Positions 34,638 through 46,975 of a stretch of 64,000 nucleotides of DNA are shown piece after piece. The notes below the pieces were generated by a model, which was given only the letters and a program-made list of their open reading frames with translations, did no database searches and was not told the DNA's origin. Position numbers and translations under genes: made by a program. Position 1 is the first letter of the stretch. Each line of letters starts with the position of its first letter. The DNA comes from Guadua angustifolia. Taxonomy: Eukaryota; Streptophyta; Magnoliopsida; Poales; Poaceae. The stretch spans positions 24,646,114-24,710,113 of the forward strand of contig CM070502.1 in NCBI GenBank assembly GCA_036346375.1, written 5' to 3'.

Positions 34638-34701
34638 ATCAATGCAACGCAAGGGGTAGTGACAAACTTGAGGCAGCAACTGCATATCTTGCAAGAAAAT
34701 T
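34638..34701 (+). ncRNA. MIR444: MIR444 hairpin 5' arm (exon 2)
   Basis: The core AAACTTGAGGCAGCAACTGC (34664-34683) pairs with the miR444 segment at 38269-38289 through Watson-Crick and G-U pairs. Read as codons, the exon gives LRQQLHILQEN, a K-box sequence like MADS exon 3. The arm therefore appears to come from an ancient inverted copy of that exon. Confidence 0.9.
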
Positions 34702-36348
34702 GTAAGGCACTTCATAATTACTCACTATATATTAGAAAGTGTCCATGAGTTGCAAAACTATCATGATCATTTGGGATTTGTGTTACATTTATTTCAGAAA
34801 TGTTAGTGAGGTTCATCTAGACTCATCTTAGAATTGTTCAATGAAGAGTTAGCGGAATTTATTTAGAAGGTTATGCACATTCAGATTTATGTAATTTTAG
34901 GGATGTTATCCTTATCAATGCATCCCCAACCTAATTCTGTTTAGTGCCATCTAAATGTCATTATCTACATTACACAACACTTGATAAGTAACTCTGGGGG
35001 TACTTTCTCGTAAGAAAAGTGTATTGTCATGTTCGCCAGAAAACTAAGCCCCTTTTCGTAATGGCCTGGATTTGGCCATTCCTATGGGATAATCCCCTTG
35101 TGGAAAAGTATCTCTCATTTTGTCTCAAGGCTATTTGGACTGTGCTACATAGAAACAAAAAACCCTTGCTTGAGCCCATTCTGGAGGGATTTTGGCCCAC
35201 CAAGGGACAAGGCATTGCCTTCAATCCCAGGCAGAAGCCCACACTACTTTCTTTCTTCAGCTTGTAGTCTTGGATGCTTGGTTTCGTTGGGCTTTCTTGT
35301 CCCCAAATAGGTTTTAGGAAGGAATATTTCCTTCATTCTGAAGCTGGCAAGGAGTTTGTTTCCATTACTAGGGATTGAATGCATTCCAAAGATCATCACC
35401 AACTTTGTTGTCTTCAGGAGAGTCCTCTTAATTGTTGATTCCCAAACAGGTCCAGAAGGTATAGGATCCGTGCTATTAATGTTATCGGCTTATCGTACCT
35501 ATGAGCTCTTGATCTAGGCTTTCCACTTTCGTCATCTTTTTCATGGAGAAGTTCATGTGTGTATACTATATGATCTCGTAGCCTTCATCAGAGATTTGGA
35601 CCTTGGAAACTAGCCCTAAGTGAGACTCAGGGCACTTCCGGGAAAAATATTCAGCACTGCTATGCAGCCAATGATTTCGTGGTAGAAAGTTAATCTAGTG
35701 CCTAACTGCGTTGTCACGGTACATTTATCACCTATTAACACACATCGTTAGATTTGTTCTATTGATAGGAAGACTCACATGGTTGAATATTAGAATCCAA
35801 CTGTAGGTTGCATCGCTGTTATCATTGCAAACCGACTAAGAACATTCCGCATTCGACCACTTTTTTTTAGCCATGTTTGAAGAAGTCAAATGTAACAGTG
35901 TATCTCTGATTTGCTAGCGACATGGCAAGATTTTACTTGTAGTGATGCCTGAATTTTGCCCATTATACATATTTCATCTATTTTCCATTCCTGGTAAGTT
36001 TGTACACAAACTCTCACTTGATTAATATGTGAAAAGTCTCATCAAAGATAAAAAATATTGTTTGAAAACAATCATTCCCTGGAATCACAACTCAATTCCA
36101 CTGTGGCACTTATGTGCAGTGCATTTAGAAGTTCATTTCTCAATCACTCACGGTTTAAATTCTCTGTTCTGTCTTGCTCTGAGTATCAGCTCTTTACAGC
36201 ACATAGTATCTCTTCAGCATACATGAATGGAATCGAATGATGTCATTCTGGTTCACGGATTTAACTGTAATCTGCATGTGTTTGATAACTCATTAAACCT
36301 CTGAAGCTAAGAATAGTGAATGGATTGAAAGTATGTAGACAATAAAGG
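34702..36348. other. Part of MIR444 intron 2 and downstream region of the MADS gene
   Basis: No gene seen on either strand. The minus strand here should contain the MADS 3' UTR. Confidence 0.6.
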
Positions 36349-39300
36349 TTACCCTAGCTTAGGAGCATTTGCCTGCTCAGTGTCGTCCTGTTGTGGCAGT
36401 GTGCTGAGTCCAAGTTGCACATGAACATTCGTATCATCAACTACTGCAAAGTTGTATGGAGTTGGTGAATCCCGATTGACTTCACTTGGTCCTTCGGTCT
36501 CATAGATCTGAGAACAAAATTAATTACAAGTCAAGTTTGTTTATGTGTTTAGGTGGTTGCTCTGTGACATTCTTTAACTCGTCAGCTACCTTCTTAGATA
36601 ACTCAGCATTTTCTTGACTAATCAGGCTGATCTTCTTGTACAATTCCATGTTCTCTTGGTGAACTAGGCTTCCCTGCAACCAATGAAGTGGTACAGTCCG
36701 TATACCAAAATCAAACAACATGCTTGATGACAAATTACAAAATTAAAATGATGTAGAACCTTCCGATTCAGTTCATGAATTTCATCAATCAAGAGCTGGT
36801 CCTGGAAACAGCAGCAACAATAGTAACAGTCTTCAGTTAAGCTTCTTGTAGGAATGGGCGAGTATAATGAGAAATATGATTAGCCGTTTTACCTTCTTTG
36901 TGCGGACACCATGAAGGCTTATTTCTAGCTGGTTCTCTAGGGACTGCAGTTCTTTAACATTCAGGCCAGATAGATCTTCTCCCGTCAACTGCCTGTAACA
37001 GATCAATAAGTAATTACCCTTTTATGTCGTGTTATATTCATTTAAGACTAGCCAGATCTTGTTCAGTTAGGAGGTACATTAGTATTTTCTCCTGTAAATA
37101 TTTGGAGCGTCAGATATGACTTCATATATAGACAGTTTATTAGTAATATCTTATTCATAAATCTGTTCCTCTACAAAGATACTGGTAGATAAGAATTGAT
37201 ATAGATTGACACACTAAATAGATTTAGGCAAGTTTCCAAACATTATCACTTATCAGTAAAAGACTAATTTGGCCAGGTTTGGATGACTGGATCGCAAGGG
37301 TAACGATTTCACATGAATATGTTATTCAGTGAATGAGTTCTAAACCAATCATAGCAGATTTTAAATTAAACACATTACACGGGTGTGGACAATGCCATTT
37401 TAGATAATAAGATGGTTAAAGTACAACCTGTTTTGGAAGAAAATGAACTAGTTTTCTGCCAGCTATATAAAGTCTTAGAACCAAAGCTTGGCTGCATGGC
37501 TTCTCAGTACTTTTCCAGTCTCTTATGAGACCAATATGGGCTACCCAATGGAAATCGATGCTAATACCAGCAATAGGACCATTGATCAAGTGTGTAGTAA
37601 AAAATATTTCTTTCTTAGAGCAAGGGAACTGGGTGAGTTCACAGCAGCCTGCAATACTTAGGGGCTGTTTGTTTTAGCTTTTGATTCTGGATTCTGACCC
37701 CAAAAGCATAATAAAAAATAAACAGGCTGATTTTAAAATCCAATTCTCACAATCCAGCTTACCCATATACACTAGAATCCACAATCCTCTTCATATGTGC
37801 TTTTGGATTCCATTATTTGGAGAATTAGTTTTTCTACAACCATAATCTAGAATCAGCTTTTAGAGAATCCAAAACTGAAACAAACAGGCCCTTAAACCGC
37901 GAATAATCCTGATTTTGTTTATTTATGTGGAATATATTTTCGCATGTGCCCAACTTGATCTGTGTTGTATCAAGTATTTCAGTGTCATCGGTAGGCATCT
38001 TTTATTAGTTTTTCACATAATAATACGTGGAGGGCATTGATTCTTGCTTATTGTTTCTATTATTACAACAGTCTTGCTAAATTTAGACAATACATACTTT
38101 TTTTTTTATTAGATAAAGGAAACAATCCGGCCTCTTCACTCAAGGAGGAATGCGGCCAAGACAATACATACTTGTTCTTCTCTTTCTGAACAAACAAGTT
38201 TCTAATGAAAATATGTTTGGAACCTTTGCAGGGTATTCAGACCATACCGATGATTTTCTTGCAGATTGTGCAGTTGTTGTCTCAAGCTTGCTGCCTCCCT
38301 TTGCCAAAACTATGAGTGTAAACGCAGAGTTATGCTTTTCTCAAAAAACAAAAAAAAAGCATAATAACACAATTCAAATACATATTAGGCAAAGGGAAAG
38401 TAATAAACATGTCCCACCAACAAACATGATGGGTTATTAACTGAACACTTTGTGGCATGAGATAATATTTTTACACAAGCTACAAAACTAAAGAGAGAAA
38501 TGACATATATTGTCAAAATTTTGTATTTTATCTGAAATTTTTAATTTCTTTGATTAGCAAGCTAACATATGTATCTTTCGGTAGACGTTAGTGCCATTAG
38601 TCAAATGGCAAACCAACCCGACAACATATGAAGTCCTAATAAGGTGAGTAACCTGATAGGGAAGCCAAACAGGTCAATATTTAAGTACGTTTTGTTTGGT
38701 TTGTAACAAATCTTGCCACACATCGAGTTAGACAAATTTGACCATCTTAGCTGTCTGTTTATTTCATAGATACACATGTAGCAAGATTACTTTCCTATCA
38801 TCTAGGCCTCACGTGTCAGTGACAAAAAAAGTGTGGAAAAAAAGTGTGGCAAGATTTCCTTTTGCTATCCAAAGTGTGGCTTCAATTTTGATAACTTAAC
38901 CTTAGCCGAGTTTAGCAAAAAAGTCGTGGCAAAGTATGGCAACCTTAGTATATATGAACCACATATGCCCTAAATGGCCCCTATTGCTTTTATAATGGAG
39001 GAGGATGCACTGATCGACTGTCAGTCCACCCTGATTTAGTGTTCTGTATTCAGATTGCTTTATCTCTACATTGTGGGTAGGGTTTGAGCCGTACATACCT
39101 TTTTTTTGTTTGGTTATGGTGTTCATTAGGGGTGAAAATGGGTCGGGTAATATCCGACCTGTATCCGGATCCGACGAAAATTTTACCCGAAAATTCGGAT
39201 ACGGATATGGGTATTTTTTTGTCGGGTCGGATACGGGTAATTACCCGGATACTTTTGTTTCGGATACGGGTCGGATACGGGACAGCAGATACCCGGTAAA

Positions 39301-42300
39301 TACCCGGATTTTCGGGTCGGATACGGGTACTCGGATAATACTAAAAGAGCAGCTCTGCTGATTTCTCTGGACAGATAGCATTCTAGTATTTATTAAAGCT
39401 ATCAAATCAAATCAATATTTTATAAATTTTTTTATACATGTCGGAAAGATGAGGTTTGATATCCAGTAAAAATTTCATGGTAAAATATTGTGTATAAAAA
39501 TTACAGTAATTCTGACAATGTGCCCTGTCAGATTTTCTATTTTCTGAGTTTGATTAATTTATGACCAAAATGTGGTTAATATTTTATTTATATTTTTATT
39601 AAGGTTTATAATTAAAATATTTGTATTCTATAAAATTTTGAGATTTTTATATTTTACATTTTATTTATAAAAATTCTGACATTGCTATTTTCAGATTTAT
39701 TTACTTTCAGTTTTTGAATTTGTAAAAGCTTCAAATATAAGTTTTAATTTTTAATATTTTTATCAGAGGTGGATATCAAGTTGATGTCAGCATGGTAAGA
39801 ATCTTGGCTTCAGAAAAGACATATGTATTTCTACACAAATCTGACAAGATCAAGATTGATATCTTATCTCATGATTACAATTTCTTTTTAATATATTTTT
39901 ATCACATAGTTTGATCATATGTGTTAGTTAAATTATTTTTATCACATATTTTGATCCTAGGTAGTTTTCATATTATTCGACTAAGTACCCGTTATCCGTA
40001 TTATACCCGTCCGTATAATATCTGGTATCCGTTTTCTACCCATTCGTAAATACCCGGTATCCGTATCCGTATCCTACCCGATTTTCCACTACCCGTACCC
40101 GTACCCGTATCCGAAAAAAAATAATTAGGGTAGGATACAAGATAACCTACTATCCGACCGTATCCGATCCGTTTTCACCCCTAGTGTTCATTGTGGTTCT
40201 CTGTTCAATGACAGTTTAATCATTTTATGGCTTGATTTTGCTTTCTTTCGTTCCATTGCAGGACCGAAGGGAGGCATGTGAATAAACTGGAGTTGTTTTG
40301 TATTTGAGCTGTTCTGCTTAATATTTGTTGAGGGGAATTTCTGGAGTGCAGAGGAATGTCCTGCGGGTGATCCTATAAGGGTGCGTTTGGCAGAGCTCCC
40401 AGCTTCAGTTTCTCCATGAGAAAAAATCAATCAGTTTCACATAGGAATCCGAGGAAATGATTCATGTTTTTTGACTTGTAGCCAGGGAACAAAAAAAAAA
40501 TCTACTTCCCACCTGATTCACAACCTCTCAGTTATGAATCTTCCTACTAAATTCATAACTATTTCTCAAACAAGAATCACTTCCACCAGAGAATCAATTC
40601 CATAGAGAATTAGGAGCTGGAGTCGGAGAATTAGGATATAAAGCTTTGCCAAACAGGCCCTAATTTTTGGTGCTGAGGAATGTTCAGCAACAAAACTAGA
40701 TTTTCAACCGACATCTGCACTTCTATGGCCAATCACACTCGACACTACTCTGGAAGAAAGGAGACTTCTTTGTATTGCTTGTAAGCAAAAGCAACATCTG
40801 CGTACTCGGCTGTTCTCTTGATTGAAGGATTCCAACTGTTGGGATACTTATGAGAAGCTAACTTAAAGTACTAACGTGTTACCCATTGGACTTGTGATTA
40901 GCTATTATATCTTCTTCTAGGAAGTCTGATTAGTGTTTCAATCTGCTTATTGCAGTTCAGCAGATTGCAAATTTTGCCAGTTCAGCTGTTTGAAGGAGAA
41001 GCGAAGTGCCGATGTGCTTTCTTTAGTCATCTAATTTCCTTTTTACTACTTTTGATCCTTTGTAGTACATGTTTATATTTAGATCAGGCCATTTTGTTGT
41101 AAAGCTGAACGTTTGAAGACTGCAATTGTTATGTCAGAATACATCAAGTACTTATTCAGTGCTATACTGGTTCAAGGTTTTGCCTATTCAACTATATATT
41201 CAGTGCTATACTGGTTCAAGGTTTTGCCAATGTTGCTACAATACTTCGATTCTACTCAGAAAGAACAAACAATGCTTTTATTCTAACTTCATATAGTATT
41301 TTCGTTAAAAGTGTAGCCATTGCATCTAATGTAGCTTTGAAGGCCTACGCAAAAATAGTAGAACTGATAATTTTGAGTTAATTTATGTTAGGAGAAGATA
41401 ATTGCACGGCACATGTATGTGCTAAGCAAGCGTCTTTTGAGACAAACCGGTGTATGCGGCTTAATGAAGCATCGGATTTTTTTTGTTGGTTTGCTTAAAC
41501 TCTGATTGTACTCCTGTATGTTCATGAGTAATATAAGCTCTTGGTTGAGTCTGAAAAAACAACTGCAATAAATCCTCATTCATTTCAGCAGAAAATTTTC
41601 TTTTGGTCAAGCAACATTTTTGCATTGATTTCAATGTTTTATATCCAAGGTCACATGAGCATGCTTGGATTTTCATCCGCTATATTTTTTTTAAGATTAG
41701 ATTTTCATCTGCAATCTAATAAGGGTTCGAACACTCAAGAGTCCCGAGTTTGGACAGTATTTGCAAAGCCCTAGGTATGCGTACTCATGATGCAGCCACT
41801 TGTTAATATCATACCAGAGCATATACCGATTTGGCTCTTAAAATAGTATATTCCAATATCGATCTACACCGACATACTGTTTCAGGTTTAATATAATAGT
41901 ATATATTATAAATATACACATGTTTAATTAATGTACACTAAATCTCACTTATAATATTACTCTAAATATATAGTAGTACTATCTAATATAACATATATTA
42001 GTTCAATAGATTATATTACCAATTCCATGGTAATTCCACCAGTATGTTTAGTATTGATTGGTATTGAAGCTGTTATGACCGGTATTGATCGGTATTGAGC
42101 TGATATGACCAGTATCGAGGTCGGTACGGTATATATAGCTACTTTATACAATTTTAGATACCGAAATAGTATATACCAGCCATACTGGCCAGTACCGATA
42201 TCAATAAATTGCAATTCCATAATTATAGCTTAGTCTTATGGACCCCCTGCTGCTGCTCAACCCGGCCCAAGGTATATACTAAGTCATTTTCACATCTTGT

Positions 42301-45300
42301 CCAATTCCATTTGATGTTGGCTTGGCCCAATGACATGATCGAATTGGCATGCCGCATGCTCTCTCTCTCACACACAGACAAAAAAAAAAAAAACCCACAC
42401 ACACGCATATGTGTGCAAAATGCACATGAATTTCTAAACATACGTATGCTGAAGATTAAAATTAGCCCTTATACATCGCAGTCAATCTTTTTGCCTCCTA
42501 GTTATATCAGTCAACCTTTTCTGGTGGGATTTACAATTCTCTATTTTTTTTACTAGGGCATACTGTGATTAATTGGTGCAAGTAAAAAGTTTCCCTTAGC
42601 TTACTTCCAATATCCATAATCAATTTCCATCAAAATGATAGCCCAAGCATCACTTCTCTAGATAGGTCTCAAGTTCCATGATCAAACAAAGCACGATAAA
42701 ATGTTTTTCGTGTTTCAAGTTTCTTACTCACTGCACGTCCTTAAACTGATCAATATTAAGTATGATATCAATGGAAACACATGACTGATATTTATATTGT
42801 CATGAGAATGAGTCTTTTCACCCCTTATTTCACATGCATGAGAACCCACTGAAGTGGTGTATATGTAAGTATATTATTTTCTCATCAGAATTTCAGTGGT
42901 GAATTTCTTATTTATCATCGGATGAGTTCAGTGGTAAACTATTTTATTTTCTCACCAGATTTCATTGGGTTAGAATACTGAGATTCTAAGATTTGATCTT
43001 GATATTGCTATTAAAGCATAGTATAACGTACAACATAAACAAGAAGAGGATAGCTCAATTATATGCTGAGAACTGTCATCTTATGCATGGCTGATGTTTG
43101 CTTTGCTTATATGTATTATTAACTTCAGTTGTGTGTTTCATCAAAACTCAGTCGTGACTAATCTAAAGCAAAACTTGTTTGGGAACTATATATCCATGTA
43201 TATACTTGATCAAGTTAAGCTGTTTTGGATAAGAAAGGATGAAAATACAAGCATAAACAATATGTTCTAGATATATGTATACTTAATTATAAAGGGGCAA
43301 ATACTTTATAGTACTGAAATAACTTCTCTTTGATTTATTTAATTGGTTTTACTAAACCTTTTTAGCCAATAAAATGCACATATCTTATGTAAACAATCAA
43401 AGAGGGAGCTACTTCTTTTTTTTTTTTGAAATCTGGCTAGGAGTTCTAATATTTACTATAGAAGGAAGAACAACAGCTGGGCTATAAATGTACACACACC
43501 AACACATGCACAAACACATCACACACACACGCACTACACCCAACACTCATGCACACGCGTGTCAGGACGAAACCTCGAATGCAGGCGGGTGACAGGGACA
43601 TGTGCTAGTGTCTCCAACAACTGAGCTAGGCTTAGTAAGGTGGTGGATGGAGTCGTGGGAGTATGACTCCAGTGACTACTCACCAGCGTTCAAATCATAA
43701 TACTCACCTTTACACACACGCAAATAGGCCTTAATGCTATGCATTGTGAGATCACATATTTATCCCTGACCCTCCACTATTCTAGGTGTGTGTTGGGGGG
43801 CACACTCGTTGGTGTGTGCCTGTGGTAGTGGTGGTGTGTACGTCTACATTGTAATCTAAAAAATATATATACTTAATATATACTTAATATCTACTGCTAA
43901 CTTAATTAACATTACATAACCACAACTTAAGTCTATAACTTGAGACATAGTACTAGAGTGTAATTCAGCGGCGTATTGTGAATTTCCCAAGTATAAATAA
44001 TGTTTGAACATGAACATGACAAGCATTAGGATGGAATTTAGTTTTCCTGCCTTTTCTACTTCTAGTGAAGAAAGCTACAATCTATGCGCATATATCTGGA
44101 ATAAACTAAATGGTACATCTTGGTGCCTGGGCGCCATGATTTTAAATGCACGTTCAAATGAAACACATACTTTATAAAAATATACTCGAATTCAAAGATT
44201 TTAAACGAATTTATATCACATGCTTTGCTGATTTATTTATATAATCAACATATACCTACAATCAAACTATCATAAAAAAAGAGAACTCTAGTTTGAATTT
44301 TAGTTCAAACCTGTTTGAACTAGTTAGTAAACAAGTTAAACTTAACATCCTACAAATTTCAATATTTTTTTACATGCAATATATAGGGGAAATACCTGTT
44401 TCAAATAAAAAACTCAAGGAGTAGTTTGATGCAAAACTGCAGGGTCAATGCAATCACAGCAATTTATTTTAAATGGCACGAAAACAAACAATGTGGTGTG
44501 CCATTCTTGTGAGCTGGAGCATATATATATGGTAAAAATAAAACGTAATTAGTTAGTTGCATAGCGCATTTGTATGTTTTAATCAGTGTGCCAGACATGT
44601 GTCGCCACTCGCCATAATCTAAACAGTCTTGAGGTAGATCTTAACCACACTTAAATATGAGAACACTTCAGAACATACAGTAATTGATATTCCAAGCAAC
44701 AAAAATATAGCAATTGATATACTGTAGAATCAAGAGCAGACCTTAAGCTCCGAGTTGGGATTTGTGATGACCTGCTGCTCGTCCTTGGTCTTGCCATATC
44801 GGTCTATCACGGACTTCATGCTGCATAATGGTAAGTTACAAAAATCAGTACGTAATTTGTAATAATGGTCGTCTTTTAAGAAATAAGAGCCCAAATAACA
44901 CCTCTTCATTAATTAATTAAGTTAGATGCATGCACTCTGACCGTAGGAAAGTCTGCAAATTGGAGTATATGTATGACATGGAACTGGTAACAGAGAACAC
45001 CACGCATGCATATATATTATCACGAAACCATAGATATTTCTTGCTGCAATGCATTATATTATCACATGAAACCGTATGAACAATTAATATAGAAATAAAC
45101 ACAAGCAAAGAGAGATTTAAACAGATCAATAAGGAAGGGGAAAAAGACAGATGCTAAATCAAAGATTAGACAGACACCTCATTCGAAGAAAAAAGATATC
45201 AACATAATTATTACTCTCTGTGAAGTGCGAATTCCAATATGTGATAAGTATTATTTTTGTTAATTCTATTCCATAGAAGTTGTGTGCATGTCTATATACG

Positions 45301-45606
45301 ATTTCTGACCAAGAAAAGATAGCTCCCTTTCAAACCAACCAAGAAAAATTCCTAGAAATAATATTAATTTCTTCAAGCAAAAATCAAATATAATTAACAT
45401 GTAAATTAGCACGGATGAAGAGACCTGGTGCTAGAGTACTCGTAGAGGCGGCCGGTGCTGGAGAAGATCATGAGGCCGACCTCGGCGTCGCAGAGGATGG
45501 CGAGCTCCTTGGCCTTCTTGAAGATCCCGTTCCGCCGCTTCGAGAACGTCACCTGCCGGCTCGTCGAGTTGTCAATCCGGCGGATCACAATCTTCCCCCT
45601 CCCCAT
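36349..45606 (-). CDS. MIKC-type MADS-box transcription factor, AGL17/ANR1 clade (OsMADS27/57-like)
   Basis: Seven coding exons on the minus strand: 45425-45606, 44742-44820, 38248-38309, 36893-36992, 36760-36801, 36590-36673 and 36349-36507. All have GT...AG borders and agreeing phases, giving 235 aa. The sizes 182-79-62-100-42-84 are the usual MIKC pattern. The MADS domain starts MGRGKIVIRRIDNSTSRQ and runs through FSKRRNGIFKKAKELAILCDAEVGL in one uninterrupted exon. The I region is SMKSVIDRYGKTKDEQQ. The K box includes FWQREAASLRQQLHNLQEN and LTGEDLSGLNVKELQSLENQ. The C-terminus contains YETEGPSEVNRDSP and LGLSTLPQQD. In rice this clade acts in nitrate response, root growth and tillering and is cut by miR444. 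I chose the MGRGK start although an in-frame ATG lies 19 codons upstream, because that extension is only microsatellite. The last codons may instead splice (AGG|GTAACC at 36352) to a further exon I could not find. Confidence 0.96.
37661..37891. mobile_element. Tourist-like MITE inside MADS intron 3 and MIR444 intron 2
   Basis: The terminal repeats are GGGGCTGTTTGTTTTAGCTT and ...GAAACAAACAGGCCC, with target duplication TTA (37658-37660, 37892-37894). Same family as the element at 53591-53820. Confidence 0.92.
38100..38160 (-). mobile_element. Possible 3' end of a truncated retroposon
   Basis: On the minus strand GCCGGATTGTTTCCTTTATC is followed by TAATAAAAAAAAAG, an A-rich tail. It looks like a 3' fragment of a SINE or LINE. 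Short and tentative. Confidence 0.35.
38269..38295 (+). ncRNA. miR444: Mature miR444 (two overlapping 21-nt species)
   Basis: The 21 bases from 38269 (TGCAGTTGTTGTCTCAAG...) and the 21 bases from 38275 (TGTTGTCTCAAGCTTGCT...) match, from memory, the two rice miR444b products. Both lie inside MADS exon 3 (38248-38309) on the opposite strand, so they are perfectly complementary to the MADS mRNA in the K-box coding region. Confidence 0.93.
39127..40183. mobile_element. Non-autonomous hAT element in MADS intron 2
   Basis: Ends TAGGGGTGAAAATGGGTCGG and ...CCGTTTTCACCCCTA. Perfect 8-bp target duplication GTGTTCAT (39119-39126, 40184-40191). The ends are rich in GGATACGGGTA-type words and the middle is AT-rich. 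No transposase. Confidence 0.95.
40379..40660. mobile_element. Tourist-like MITE in MADS intron 2
   Basis: Ends GGGTGCGTTTGGCAGAGCTC and ...AAGCTTTGCCAAACAGGCCC, with target duplication TAA (40376-40378, 40661-40663). Confidence 0.93.
42361..42412. repeat. Simple repeats (CT)n, (CA)n, A-tract
   Basis: CTCTCTCTCTCACACACAG followed by a run of 13 A and ACACACACGC. Confidence 0.9.
43490..43560. repeat. CA-rich microsatellite region
   Basis: Interrupted CACACA and CACAAACACATC repeats, preceded by a T-tract at about 43420. The flanking 43560-43640 resembles dispersed grass repeats, but I could not name it. Confidence 0.7.
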
Positions 45607-45623
45607 CTCTCTCCTTCTCCCTT

Positions 45624-45624
45624 C

Positions 45625-45659
<35 letters not shown>

Positions 45660-45664
45660 GCACA
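45624..45664 (-). repeat. Microsatellite in the MADS 5' leader, (GT)n(GA)n on the gene strand
   Basis: On the plus strand CTCTCTCTCTCTCTCT runs into CACACACACACACAC, ending about 20 bp from the MADS start codon. GA repeats in 5' leaders can bind BPC/GAF-type factors; here that is only inference. Confidence 0.9.
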
Positions 45665-45669
45665 CTAAA

Positions 45670-46425
45670 AATGGCCTGTCAAAGAGCTAGGAATTGAAGC
45701 TGATGAGATCTCTGGCCGGAAGAAGAAGGTTCAAAGGTTTCCTTAAGGGAGGAGAGGTTTGATTATGCTATGCGTTTGTGGGAGAGGCTTTTCTTGGTGG
45801 CGGATGCAACTTGCAGGCGGACTTTCCTCTATTCACTACTTTCTTTATTTAGCAAGGAAATGCGGGAGGTGGAAGAGAGGAGACAGCACCCAATTGGCTA
45901 CCTGATTTTGGCGGTTGGTTTATTGGTTGGTGTTAATTAAATCGCAGGGCATGTACAAGGATGCATATAAACTGTTTGTAAATCAATGTTATATATAATA
46001 ATTTTGAGTGATATCAAAGAGAGAGAGAACCATAATATCTATTATTTAATTGATAATATTATAAATGGCTTTATATTGTATGTACCATTGTATAAACGAT
46101 CTATTAATTATATGAGAGACTATTATAGACAACTATATAGATTATCCATTGTATGAGTTATCTTTAGTCCTGTCTATGAATAATATAAATGTATTACATA
46201 CAGTTGATACCTATATTGCTTTTGATTGGATGATGTATACGTACGCCTAATGTACGTACTCGATATGGCCCTGTACAACCATGAAACAAAAGCCTTTTAT
46301 AACGAAGTTGATACAATTTCCGATCAAATTGTAGCCTAGCCCGTGAGGCACAAAAATATTTAGTCACGAGAGTAGAATTCAAATTGCGACATAAGTGCAG
46401 ATTATAGTTAGGTTCTTTTCTTCTA
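45670..46425. other. MADS promoter region
   Basis: Non-coding, upstream of the MADS gene on the minus strand. I saw no clear TATA box at a fixed distance. AT-rich beyond 45960. Confidence 0.5.
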
Positions 46426-46429
46426 TTTT

Positions 46430-46600
46430 CCGTATGTACATGTAATTTTATGGGTCTTGTGTTCAGTGGCGTTTAGTTGTAAGGTTTTTTCACGGGTACG
46501 ATTTTTTCCTTAAAAAACAGGACCCACCTTTGCTTTTCCCTTCTTCTTAATGAAATGTGCAGCACCTTTTCGTGCTGTCCCTTTCGAAAAAATACATGTG
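46430..46600 (+). mobile_element. 5'-truncated LINE 3' end
   Basis: The stretch CTTCTTAATGAAATGTGCAG, then a short stem (GCAGCACCTTTTCGTGCTGTC) and TTCGAAAAAA is the usual 3' end of grass L1-type LINEs: a small hairpin before a short A tail. Length unknown; only the last 100 bases or so are characteristic. Confidence 0.6.
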
Positions 46601-46603
46601 TAA

Positions 46604-46975
46604 CACATTACTATAAAAAAAACTATATTAAATTACTTATTACGGACGGTTTTTGAAAAACGTCTATATATGCTAAATATAATCATAGATGGTTTTCGAA
46701 GAACTATCTGTGATGAGTGTATATCACAGACGGTTTTAGTAAAAACCATCTGTGATGATGGCAATGCAAAATACACATTACATACAATTTTTTAGTTAAA
46801 ACCATCTGTGATGTCAGTGCACATCACGGACGGTTTTAGTTAAAAACTATCTATGATGTTTTCAATGTACATTACTGACAGTTTTAGTCACCAACTGTGA
46901 GTGATGTGAATTACTATCATAGATGGTTTTTGGCTGAAATCGTCAGTGATGACTTCCCTATAATATAAATGTATA
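46604..46975. repeat. CACTA-like terminus with subterminal repeats
   Basis: Begins near CATTACTATAAAAAAAAC, a variant of CACTACTATA. It is followed by six or more copies of ATCACAGACGGTTTTAGT and its inverse AAAACCATCTGTGATG. The same kind of terminus, in the same orientation, is at 54371-54610. Confidence 0.7.

Larger units (their letters stand above)
32370..38400 (+). ncRNA. MIR444: MIR444 primary transcript, spliced, antisense to the MADS gene
   Basis: Inferred exons are about 32370-32818 (donor CAG|GTGAGC), 34638-34701 (acceptor GTGACAG, donor GTAAGG) and one beginning at 38265 (acceptor TTTCTTGCAG). Splicing out the two introns brings the arms at 34638-34701 and 38265-38300 together into a stem with only G-U wobbles and one or two mismatches over some 23 bp, and a short loop. 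Unspliced, the arms are 3.6 kb apart. The third exon contains the exact monocot miR444 sequences and overlaps MADS exon 3 on the opposite strand. This is the natural antisense miRNA layout known from rice MIR444. Further 3' exons are likely (an acceptor TTCCATTGCAG lies at about 40261) but not established. The ends are approximate. Confidence 0.9.
40664..44741. other. Remainder of MADS intron 2
   Basis: AT-rich. It includes an ACCGGTATTGATCGGTATTG-type repeated segment at about 41820-42200, simple repeats at 42361-42412 and 43490-43560, and no coding sequence. On the plus strand it may hold 3' exons of MIR444. Confidence 0.6.

Noticed and set aside
34523..34705. 60-aa ORF ending EAATAYLARKL, or a second MADS gene here
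   Set aside because: The K-box similarity is in another frame and limited to one exon-sized piece. It is explained as the MIR444 hairpin arm.
41820..42200. Possible MITE with ACCGGTATTGATCGG words
   Set aside because: Internal repetition is visible, but I found no terminal inverted repeats or target duplication to set limits.
45415..45697. Plus-strand ORFs of 80-91 aa
   Set aside because: Antisense shadows of MADS exon 1 and the microsatellite.
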